NCBI RefSeq assembly: GCF_018812025.1
Contig: NC_063054.1
Span: 26,273,856 to 26,337,855 of the forward strand
DNA length: 64,000 nucleotides
From: Megalobrama amblycephala
Taxonomy: Eukaryota > Chordata > Actinopteri > Cypriniformes > Xenocyprididae
Direction: 5' to 3'
The notes beneath the pieces were generated by a model, which saw nothing but the letters and a program-made list of their open reading frames with translations, was not told the DNA's origin and made no database searches. A program made the translations under genes and the position numbers. This document shows positions 29,745 to 39,850 of this stretch, in pieces. Within the stretch, counting starts at the first letter, position 1. The number at the start of each line of letters is the position of its first letter.

Positions 29745-31300
29745 CGACTTTTTTTTTCCTTCTCATAAAGAGCATCCTCAGATATGTGGAGGACAAGGTG
29801 ATAAAAGTATTAGTATTCTGTGTGCAGGAATTGTTAAAATGACCATGTTTTCTCATCTTGGCCTTACACTGTGAAATTAATTACGCCATTTATTGTTCAT
29901 TTACACAGCACATTGAGACTTTTTGAGCATTATACACAAAACAGTATTAAAAGATGCGTAGATTTGTTTAGTTACCGCACATTTATTATTTGCTAGATGC
30001 TTTATTCAAGTGAATTATAATTTCATGTAGTTTCCAAGATAACTACTTGAAGGCGATTCATCTTACTGATAAACAAATGCTTCTAAATCAGAATCGATTT
30101 AGTCAAAGATATTTTCATTGATCTTCTAAGAAAGACTGATGCAGGTGGCTGGGAAAAGGAGAAGATAGTTTATTCATGAATGGTTACTCAGACTGGAGAA
30201 AGGAATGGCAGGTCATAGGGTCTTGGATGCTCAGATACAGACAAGAAATCTTTATCTTAAAGAACACAGGCAACATGTTGTGAAGGTCAAATCCTCCTCA
30301 AATGACCCTAAGAAAAGAGTAAAAGGAACTTTTTTCCCTTTTAGGACTGATAGGGCTTGGCTTGTGAATTATTAACTATATATTATTTAACTATATATAA
30401 GCCGTGGTTTACAGTTAATTTAGAACGGCGAAGGACCGTTGTTAGGCACAATGATAAAATTTACAAACTGTAATGTAATGCTGCATTATGACCAAAACTG
30501 GTTCTTCAAATAAGGGTCATTTGTTTTGTGTGGGTACTTGTAGCATGTTTACTAAAAACAGGACAAAAATGACCTGAACACAAGGGTTAAACACTGCACT
30601 TCTACTTTTTAAAACTATATATGTGTATGTAACTATATAACAGATAAAGGATATAAAGCTGATTGTACATTGTTGGGAAACAGGTGTGTTTTTGTATTGT
30701 TTGTAATTGCTGTACAAATTACAGGCCTACATTCAACCTTTTGCTTGTGAGTCTAACATTGTCTCATCCTGTGGGTATTAATTGTTTGTTATTCTGTTTC
30801 CAGCATGGATTGTGCCTAAATTACTTTTGATGGAATGCAAATGTTGTCACGAGTCAACAATGCTGTATTAAGGTAAAGAGAAGGGCACAGCCGCTTGGCT
30901 CATGCAACCTTGGAGTTCACTCCACGTCAGAGCAGACCATTAAAAAGGAACTAGGATAAATTGGATTGAAAGTTGTCACCGCAATCATGTTTCTTTCTAT
31001 TGTATCCTCTCTATCAAAAAAAATGAAGGTAAAAAATGCAATTTGGGCAAAGCCCTTGATTTGTGAAAGAGTGCTTGAAGCCCCGAGCCGTGCGAGGCAC
31101 AGCAACTTCACTCAAGGTCCAGGGTATTGTATCGGCAGTGGTTCAATATGCACTTACGTGCAGACATGAACCTCTATCTGTCCTCGTTCACTACCCCGTT
31201 TAGGGTGCAATGGACCTTTTTCTGCTTGCAAAAGAAGGCTTTAGAAACCCAAAACCCCATAAATTAGACAATCGTTGAAGAAGCAGATCAATATTCAATA
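29745..31300. other. SNX3-NR2E1 tail-to-tail intergenic DNA
   Basis: AT-rich, with no recognisable gene or element. Short ORFs at 30517-31169 lack codon bias or family motifs. Confidence 0.45.
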
Positions 31301-32419
31301 TTTATTCTAATATCTTAGAACAACTTTCACAAAAATTATCACTGTACAACGAGAAATGTATTTACAGACTACAAAAACAAAATCCAAGTGCTGATCGTGT
31401 CTCTTTTTCCATGGTTAGTAGCTAGTCAATATGTCAACATGGTCAACATGGGCCACATATATCGAGCAGAAACAGCTTTCATTAAAAAAAGTCATTCAGT
31501 AAAATTACATTTGCAGAGTGGAAATGAAAACTCGCAATGCAGACAGAAAAATATCCAGAGGTTTTGAAATGCCCTACCTGTGAACCCTAATCTTACATTA
31601 AGGTCACAAGGTGTGGGTGCTGTGGCCTCCCAGTCACCTCAATAGGTAATTATGAGATTCATTAGGTCAGTAATGCTCAGTCCTGCTTCCTCAATGCTAA
31701 CTTTAATTCATACATTTCAAGTAAACCCGATTAGCTGGTTCAAGTGTTTTTGATTAAAGTTGGAGCGTCTGCTGGAAGGTAGGACAGGAATGAACTTGCT
31801 CTTCAGTTCTGACTCATGGGCCTTTGGTTTTCAGCACTATGTCAAAGGGACAGCGACCTACTTCCCTGCAACATACCTCATGATTTCTTTTTCTTTTTTT
31901 TGTGTATTTGGTTTCTTTCAAAGTTCTTGTGGACAAACGAATAATAGTGGTGCTGAAATCAAAACAGCATTGGTCATAAAGGTAGTTGGTCAAGTTGACG
32001 CAATAAAATGTCCCATTTTGAAATGAATGATTGTACATAACCTCACAGACACTCCATTCAAATATGACTACAAACTAAGATAATTTTGTATTTAAATCTT
32101 GATAGAACAAGAACAGATTAAGCTTGTTAAGTTACTTCCATAAACAACCTTAAATAGATTAAAAGTAAATCAATTAGAAAATTACTGGTTAAACGTTCAT
32201 TTTTCTTTCTAAGCAGTGAGCTCAACTTTTAGAGATGCAGTCTGTTTGTTTTAGAGTTTCCCTGCGTAACAACATCTTGACATTGGTAGAGCTTTATTCT
32301 CCAAACAAGTGCGTGAAGAATCACATTAGGGCATCTGGTATCATCCACAGCGTCCCAGCGTCCATGCGAATGCCAAGGTCAAAGATACATTTTGTTTCTT
32401 TTCTCTGTCTCTCGGTAGC
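31301..32419 (-). other. nr2e1: NR2E1 3' UTR (probable)
   Basis: Follows the NR2E1 stop on the minus strand. The first good poly(A) signal, AATAAA, is at 31306-31301. The extent is inferred from that signal. Confidence 0.5.
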
Positions 32420-32582
32420 TCATATATCACTGGATTTGTACATGTCTGAAAGCAGTCGTGTAATGGGCACATTTCCGATGGTCTTTTTGAAGAACACCTC
32501 TTCAATGGTGGATGGACCAACTGAGCGAAGAGCAGGCAAGAGCAACAGCAGTTTCCCAAAGCGGCACGGCTGAGTGGGGTAC
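32420..32582 (-). CDS. nr2e1: NR2E1 coding exon 9 (C terminus, stop)
   Basis: Acceptor atgtttcag. Encodes [20 protein letters not shown] then [20 protein letters not shown] and [13 protein letters not shown], with TGA at 32422-32420. Confidence 0.99.
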
Positions 32583-35500
32583 CTGAAACATAACCATTCG
32601 GTTTAAATACTTGAAATAGGAATTGAGTTTAATGTAAAATGGAAATCAGAAGTTCTAAATTCGCCATTGTTCTTGCATAATAATTATTGTATGAGCTTTT
32701 TATAGATTTCTCCAGTTTTTCAGTAAGTATTAGCTGTACCTGGTGTGGATGTAGCTGTTTAGAGTCAGCTGGGCTTCGTCCTGAAGGGCTGCAATGGCAC
32801 TGGCATTACGAAAGCTCCTCAGTTCCGAACCACTGTGTGTTGGAACTGGACACGAAAGAAAAGAGAGGCAGCGTGTTTGTTTAGCTAATTTTAAAGGCTG
32901 TATAAATCACCTGTTATTATTATTTATTAATAATAATACTACTAATATGTTCACTTTAAATGTGATTCTTGAGTATTATTTTTACCTGCTTTGAAGGTGA
33001 CGATACACTTGAGGCACGCGAACTCCGTCGCGTCCAATCTGAGTTGTCTGAAACGCGTCACGACCTCCTGCAGCGCCTGGATCTCTGAGATGATTTTGTT
33101 TAGCCTCTGGGAATCTGTGTTCTCGGTGTTCATTCCTAATTCGCGAGAAAACGTAAAACATTACTCTTGGATAAACAAAGTATGGATATAACTTTGTAAG
33201 CAACCGTAAAATGGCGATTGTAAAAGGATGTCAACTTGTAAACAACCAAGCACAACTTAGCATTTGCGGACATGACGAATATCTTACAGGCTACATGTTG
33301 TATGGCCTACCTGAAACAGCCAGGAGAGTGCTGGAGTCCACGGGAATGGCCCACTGCGCTATGCCCAGCACGAACAGTTCCCTCCAGGCGTCTTCTAAAA
33401 GGATCAACTGGAGGGGGGGAAGGTGAGAGTGTTCAATAATGATTATAAATAAATAGCATCTAGTTTGGTTACATGAAAATGATACATGAACATATTAAAA
33501 CACTTGTTTACCTGGTCAGGTAGAGGGAGTGTGGAGAAGGCCGGAACACTCTTGGCCCATTTAATGCTCATAAAGAGCAGGCGCGCGGCTGATTCGCACA
33601 CTGACTCTGTCGCCACTTCATACAGGTACATTGGAGTGCCACTGACTTCATGAGGATACTGAGAAGTTATTACATGATAATAAAAAATAAGCGGGGTTGT
33701 ATGCATTCATTTATAACTCTGTTTTGATTAAATTGATAATTCGTTGATGTGATGGCACATGTTTACCTTCGGTGTGGGTTGGGCGAGTCCAACAATGGCC
33801 TGCCGTTCCGGTGTGCTTGTGACCGTGTTTAACTCCAGATTGTGAGGCTCCAGCTGTGTGACTGTAGTGAAAAACGGCGGCCCCGGGATAGACGTGGATG
33901 GAAAATGGGTCGACGAACCGTTCACCTCTTTATGGCCTCGGAAATACAGTGCCACCTGCTTTCGAATGGTTGACGTCCTCGGTCCTCTCTCGTGCTGCAC
34001 GGCTGTATTGATGAAAGGGTCAGTGACATCATGATAAATAATCATTCTTATAGGATAAAAAGTAGAAATAGTTTAAAAAGCTGCAGTTTACAAATATGTG
34101 GGAAGTAATATGTATTCTTGTGTTGGATTCATGTATTTTTGATAATCAGTTATTTCTACAATAGCCTATAATTGATTTAATGAATCGTCTATGTAGGCTA
34201 CACTGTAAAAAAATGTTGGTTCAACTTAAAATAGTAAGTTACCTGGTTGCCTTAAAATTTTGAGTTCATTGAAATTAAAAGTTGGAGTTAATTCAATGAG
34301 GTCGATTGGTTTAATCAACAGAAACTCAAAATATTATGTTATCTGAATCACATTAAGATGATTTGACAAAAGAAAAAATGTTGTGATAACAAAACATGAA
34401 CTTTTTTTTCCAAGTAAAAGGTACAAAATTACTTTACTCGCACAATGAAGACAAACGTATTTAATCGTCGTGCTGACTTTTCATGAATATAAATAATTTT
34501 ATTAGTGTTACTCCACTTTGGGGAAAATTTAGATTTTTTTTTATTCCGATTTTTTTTTTCTCAAAGACTTTGAGGTAGGCTATGTGGTTATCTGTCTTTT
34601 GGTTGTTTTTTTCTGGTCACGTGGCAAACTGGTAATAAGCATGTTGGCGGACAAAAAAGTTAATATTTTTAAACAAATTTGCTTTACGGGTTTCAATTTT
34701 TTATTTTCTTTTTTTTTTTAAGAAATAAGCCCTTTTTTTTAGAATTTCATCCATTTTAATTATGCATTTTATGCATGAATTGCATTTTTGTCTTTTTTTA
34801 ATAGATCCGGAAAAACAAGTCACTTCCACTAGCCTAACATTTCTCATAACAAGTGTAGCAGTCATGCAAAGACTTTTTTACTTTTGTAAAAGATCAGTCA
34901 AAAAGAATGGATATACATAACACAAACCCTTTTTTAATGTTAAATCTTGAAAATATATATTTAAAAAAAACAAATGTGTTCTAAGTACTACTTACCATCT
35001 TTATTCATATTCACTTCTAGACACTTTTTCAAGCGACAGGCGCGACACTGATTTCTGTGCGTCTTGTCTACTGGACAGCCGCCCTGAGGAAAAAACAGGA
35101 CGAAAGAAAATAAGGAAATACAGTAGGTTTCGTTAGGCAGTAATGGCACACAAACAGCCTCTTCTGCTATATGCTCCAGTGATCCCCACTCCACAGGTAT
35201 GTGGGAATGGCAGAGTAATGACGGCTATTGACTCGCTCCCCCGCCGCACGGCCAATAGTCTCATTCCCGCCTACCGCTCTCCAAATCCACCCAGTCCTGC
35301 CGGTGCGTTAGATTGGATTACACCTGTTACACCAGACGGGGCAAAGGGCCCTCAAAGGCGCGGGAGGGGGCTCACTTCTGGGATAATCTTTCAATTATGA
35401 AAATCACTGGAGGTGTAATCTAGTCCTTAGACGCGCTTGCTTAGATCAAATTAGCTGACGCTGTTATGGTTCAAACACTTCGCTGTAATTGATTAGTATA

Positions 35501-35816
35501 GCTCACCTGTGTGCCAGATTTGCAGACATACGTTCTGTTTCTCCTTATGCTCCTCTTGAAAAATCCCGAGCAGCCATCACACGCGTAAACACCGTAGTGC
35601 TTTCCAGAACTTCGGTCTCCACACACTTTACATGGAATGTCCAGAATCCGACCTAACAGAGATAGAAAATATTGCATTTAGGCTATTTAAGGGAGGGGGG
35701 AAAAAACAACAAAACAGCAACCCAGTTGCAGATTTTATGTCTATTTAAAAATATTGACATGTATTTTGTAAAATTAGATTTTCTAAAGTTTTTGTAGATT
35801 TAGGTAGGCCTATAAT

Positions 35817-35852
<36 letters not shown>

Positions 35853-38800
35853 CGTGTGCGCGCGCGCGCGCGCCTAATAGGCCTAGTTTATTTGAATAAT
35901 ATTTAATAGTTATTCACTTTAACTTCAAGATTGGTAATAAGTTATACGTTTAGCTACAAGTTTGAGAGGTTGGCCGATCTTTAATTTTTACCTGGCGATA
36001 AATAGACAAGAAATAGCGATGAGGAGGTAACCATAGCAACAGTATGCTTCTCGAGCGCTTTCGTTAAGGTTTAATATAACGTGGTTCACTTAGAAAACAA
36101 AAGTTGGCTATATTTTTATTATCTATCACTTTGTTATATTTAGCCTACATAAACAATGTCACATAAAAAAACAATAGTTTTGTTTAAAACAATAGTTTGA
36201 TTTTCTGTGATAAGAGCCCAAATGAGAAATTGTGCGCGAGACGAACCTCAACAGATTGCGCCTGATCGTTTTCTAGGCCTATACAGGAATTTTACTGAAA
36301 GTCGTTGCATAATTCGCACACTTCCCAAATTGCTGGCCTAATAACTAGGCCTAAACAAACAATTGTGCTAAATATTGTGTTAAAGGACACACTTTTAATG
36401 AGTCAGTCCATAGGAATGTGTAAACCCTACGATGAGGACGCATTGGTGGGAAGCGTCATATCGCAGGTCCAATAAAACAATGTTCAGTAGACGCGCACAA
36501 TGGCGACATTAGGGAGAGTGTTAACTTAATGATTTCCCCATTGAGCCTCGTCTGACTGGCCTGGTCTCGACAAGCTGCCAACCCCGCTTCATAATGAAGC
36601 TCGACAACTGCTTTCTTCGCGCCGTCTATAGGCTCGCGGATTAAGGAGTGACACGGGAGAGGAGAATAATACGCACCAGCGCGTTTCAGAGACTCAAATG
36701 AAGTGTATGCAAATGAACTTGGAGTAAATGAAAATTGTGATTTTTCTTGTGTGTGCAGAACTTTTTTTTTCTGTATTTAAGTCTGTCAATAGAGGTATAT
36801 TTGCATGTATATGGGGGAGTCGTTTAGAGGAACGGCTATGTAATTACACTGACATATGTCCACCTGCTCATTGATTTTCCAGTGACCCGTCAAAAAGGGT
36901 AGCATGGGAATTCGGATATAGACCGGTAACGACGGAGAAGGAAAACGACTTCATGCACTCTGACTTCTTAAAACAAGAAAAGGGAAGAAAAAACGTAATG
37001 GAAAAACACATTTCTATTCTGTGCATGCCAGATGTTCCTCGTCCTTTCAGAAATTATAATGGCGTTTTGTTACAGGATTTGACGGGAAAGTGACTGAAGA
37101 TTTGCTGGTGTGTTATTTAAAATGTCAGAACACTGGGAAATTCTCGTGTTGACATAAATGTAGATTAATTTAATATTTCATTAGGTGCACTTTGCATTTT
37201 GCATGGATGAAAAAGAGAGCCTTTCTTGTGATGGAGGCAACTTGTTGCTTTTGTCACGGAGTCGTTTTGAAACTTGCTCCACCAGTAGAAATAAAACGCC
37301 TTAATGAAGCCTGCTTTTTAATTTGCATTTAGAGTTTCTGTATTGGCCTATTATTATTATTTTGTTTCCCGTGTCTCCTGCGAATTCTGTCTTCATTGGG
37401 TATGATACTTAAACTTATCAAAGCAGACAGCTCTTATTTCGAGAAAGTCATAAAGGCCTATACTGTCCCCCATCCAGATTAGATGCAATCATCGCATAAT
37501 TTGACAACACTCAATGGTACAAATAAGAAACTCATGAATTGAAGGCGGATTTGTTTTAGAGAAGGGAACACGTCTTTAACTTTCCCCTGTGGGGGTCCCC
37601 GTCTGTTGCATTGTGCGCTGTAATTGTTTAAAGACATATGGCATATTCCATTACTGTAATCAGCATCAACCCTGGGACCTGCTGCACTGGATTACATGCA
37701 GTTGTGAGAAACTCTGCACTTAATGGGCCTTCGACCACCCAAACAGTGCAAGTGCTGCGAGTTTACCTCTGGAAAGCAAAATAAATTAATTTGATATAAT
37801 ATTCGTGTAAATGACGAATATCAGCTGAAAATTATTTAAAGAGTGAAATGCATGTAAAGCGACGTCAAAAAGTTTTTTTTTTTTTTTTTGCGATTAGGCA
37901 TTCAAAATAATAAACGAAAAGTTTAGGCCTCAATGAAATTAGCCTATTTCATGTGTTCACTTGTCTTAAAATAAATTACTAATTTAGACCTAGGTAGATT
38001 TAAAAATTGTGAGCAATCTAATATGTTCACTTCTGTTATTTTGAAATCAGCACTAATTAGTGAGCATTAGAAACAATTGTGATTCTTAACTTATTTTTTT
38101 GCCTTTCACTTTCTTGAATTATTTCACATTTTCTTGAATTATTTAGAAGACACATAACAATTACATTAAAACTTTTCACACCATTTCACTTAAGTCTAAT
38201 ATAAAAAGTCAATTTTTGTGATCACCACAAGCGTATTAGTACAGACTTTCTCAAATCACACTGGATATTTCATTTTTCAAAAAATGTTTCAAGTCAGAAA
38301 ATTTTTAGAATCCACAATGCAATTGCAAAGGAATAAATTGCCAAGAAAACTAATTTCAGAACTTGCATTCTTGTTTCCTTAAAATTAATTGAAAAGTCAA
38401 AAGAGAGAGTCTACTCGGAGCAGCCTAATATAAGGAAAACTTAGCAGATCTGCTTTGAGTTTACGCATACCTTAGGACAAAATTATATTTTAAATTATAT
38501 TGTTCAGGCTGTTACAATATTATTAGTAGTTCGAGTTTTTAGCAGCTCTTTTTCACAACTTATTTGCTGTGCGTAATGGGAAAACAAGGCTGTCAAGTCA
38601 CTCAACATCATCACTAAACGCTTAAGCTTTTTCGGGCTTATCCGTTTATTTATTTTTTTACACTTTTACATTTAAGATGTAAAAAACATACTGTTATATA
38701 GACTGCAACGCACGAATTTGTTAGGCATTCGTGCTATCAGTGTTAGAGGTAGGCAACAGTTTGACAGCGTGTAAACATTTCGATTTGCGTTTGACAGCTC

Positions 38801-39000
38801 TGTGGAGTTAAGTTGATTTTTAAGTGAAGTCAAACCATAACCATAAGCAACCTTTTTACATTCACTTAGTCTATTTAGTGAACAGAAGAGATTGCTTTTT
38901 TGATTCGCTATTTCTAACAACAAAGAAAAACAATCTACTCACTGGATTTGACATTTAAAATATCCAGACAACCACTTGTTGAACCAGCAGGCTTGCTCAT
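32420..39000 (-). CDS. nr2e1: NR2E1 (tailless/TLX) orphan nuclear receptor, complete, 9 exons
   Basis: NR2E1 is a nuclear orphan receptor and transcriptional repressor that maintains neural stem cells and retinal progenitors (family knowledge). Nine exons, 39000-38976, 35652-35507, 35083-34996, 34002-33767, 33658-33512, 33407-33311, 33135-32986, 32845-32740 and 32582-32420, join in frame to 1158 bp, 385 residues plus stop, equal to the human length. The DNA-binding domain starts [20 protein letters not shown] at residue 16, with P-box [11 protein letters not shown] and second finger [19 protein letters not shown]. The hinge is the most diverged part ([20 protein letters not shown]). The ligand-binding domain runs from about [20 protein letters not shown] to the end and is close to mammalian sequence, including [11 protein letters not shown] at the C terminus. 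It is tail-to-tail with SNX3 and head-to-head with OSTM1 across a 16.5-kb gap. Confidence 0.99.
32740..32845 (-). CDS. nr2e1: NR2E1 coding exon 8
   Basis: 106 bp. Acceptor gtgtccag, donor CACCAG|gtacag. Encodes [20 protein letters not shown] then [14 protein letters not shown]; ends in phase 2. Confidence 0.98.
32986..33135 (-). CDS. nr2e1: NR2E1 coding exon 7
   Basis: 150 bp. Acceptor gaattag, donor AAAGCAG|gtaaaa. Encodes [20 protein letters not shown] then [20 protein letters not shown] and LKCIVTFKA. Confidence 0.98.
33311..33407 (-). CDS. nr2e1: NR2E1 coding exon 6
   Basis: 97 bp between cag and gtaggc. Encodes [20 protein letters not shown] then [12 protein letters not shown]; ends in phase 1. 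Confidence 0.98.
33512..33658 (-). CDS. nr2e1: NR2E1 coding exon 5 (LBD start)
   Basis: Acceptor acttctcag, donor GACCAG|gtaaac. 49 codons. Encodes the LBD segment [20 protein letters not shown] and ends STLPLPDQ. Confidence 0.99.
33767..34002 (-). CDS. nr2e1: NR2E1 coding exon 4 (hinge)
   Basis: Acceptor caatacag, donor CCGAAG|gtaaac. 236 bp. Encodes [20 protein letters not shown] followed by the variable hinge and ending GLAQPTPK. Confidence 0.98.
34198..34400. mobile_element. 'CACTGTAAAAAA' MITE fragment in NR2E1 intron 3
   Basis: Begins 'cactgtaaaaaaatgttggt' and continues 'caacttaaaatagtaagtta', a pattern of a high-copy cyprinid MITE as recalled. The right end is not clear. Confidence 0.45.
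34996..35083 (-). CDS. nr2e1: NR2E1 coding exon 3 (second zinc finger)
   Basis: Acceptor ttcctcag, donor AAAGATG|gtaagt. Encodes [20 protein letters not shown] then CLEVNMNKD. Confidence 0.99.
35507..35652 (-). CDS. nr2e1: NR2E1 coding exon 2 (first zinc finger, P-box)
   Basis: Acceptor tctgttag, donor ACACAG|gtgagc. 146 bp, ends in phase 0. Encodes [20 protein letters not shown], then [20 protein letters not shown] and YVCKSGTQ. Confidence 0.99.
35818..35873. repeat. (TG)n-(CG)n alternating tract in NR2E1 intron 1
   Basis: 56 bp of alternating pyrimidine-purine that passes from TG to CG units, a strong Z-DNA-forming composition, about 165 bp upstream of exon 2 on the transcribed strand. 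Confidence 0.93.
35874..38975 (-). other. NR2E1 intron 1 (main part)
   Basis: 3 kb almost free of recognisable transposons, apart from a poly(T) run at 37870-37889. Contains an octamer ATGCAAAT at 36708-36715 and unusually GC-balanced DNA at 36400-36680. First-intron regulatory elements are plausible for this neural gene, but conservation is not testable here. Confidence 0.45.
38976..39000 (-). CDS. nr2e1: NR2E1 coding exon 1 (25 coding bases)
   Basis: Encodes MSKPAGST plus one base. The donor is ACAA|gtggtt; joining to exon 2 gives [15 protein letters not shown], as in other vertebrates. The frame stays open into the intron ([11 protein letters not shown]), but that reading would break the join to exon 2. 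Confidence 0.93.
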
Positions 39001-39850
39001 ATTGAAGACCTCTGCTCCAAGAAAACTGCGTTGAAAAGTTGCACTTTTCAGGCCCAGGGGAGACTTAGCACTTTTGACTTGGATTAAAGAATTCTAAGCA
39101 TAAATTAAACATCCGATTTGCGGTGGACAACTGATCCCCTGCTTTCTCTTGTAGTTTTCTTTGATTGTGTTCAAGTCGCTCCTCTTGTCTTTCAGCGAAT
39201 AGAATCCAGATTTCGTCTTGACTGTTGATTGATGCGATGGATGCAGCCGCACATACAATATATGCCCAAGCGCGTCTCTGGTCTCTCAGCGCCACGGAAA
39301 GTTGGTGAAACACTGGGGCATAAGCCGGCACTGTACTGCTCAACACCACCAGCTTAAAAAGTACAACATGAGCTGGGAAACGCGTCTCAGCCCGGAGTCT
39401 TGTTGAGTGACTTTGTGATGTGTACCGTCAGATTAAAGGTTTGGTAATATGTATGAGATGTATTAGAGTAGGAGGGCGGGAGAGAGGGAGGGTGGGAGGA
39501 GAGCCCAACTTCCTTTGACCACTTAGCTTTTCCCTGCCTTCTGCTTCAACTCCTGCTCTCGCATGACGTCACGGGGACGAATGAAGCGATATTCCAGTGA
39601 GTCAGACACTGTTAGAGGCTAATGGTGCGCTCTGTAGGAATTGATTATAGGATCAGCAAGGTTGTTTAAACGACCGAATCAAACGTTTGCCACTGATTAG
39701 GAACACATTTCCATCCTCTGAGAGTTCAGTCACCTAGTGCTCCCAGACTGAAGTAAATAGTTTAAAGCATTCTAATTAAATAATCCTCAGAAACATAATC
39801 ACCTTTTTTTCTTTTTTTTTTTTTTTGCAGCGAACTTACTTTCTGTCGTG
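39001..39850 (-). promoter_or_regulatory. nr2e1: NR2E1 5' UTR and promoter region
   Basis: Directly upstream of the NR2E1 start on the minus strand. Contains a GA/GGGA-rich stretch at 39470-39505 and a palindromic CRE-like TGACGTCA at 39564-39571. The transcription start is not determined. A minus-strand ORF at 39065-39349 lacks any family match and ends in a stop before the ATG. Confidence 0.5.

Noticed and set aside
38940..39000. Longer NR2E1 exon 1 reading [20 protein letters not shown]
   Set aside because: It would not join exon 2 in the conserved frame; the shorter exon with donor at 38976 gives the known [15 protein letters not shown].
39065..39349. 94-codon minus-strand ORF just upstream of the NR2E1 start
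   Set aside because: Ends in a stop before the NR2E1 ATG and has no domain; probably 5' UTR or promoter DNA.
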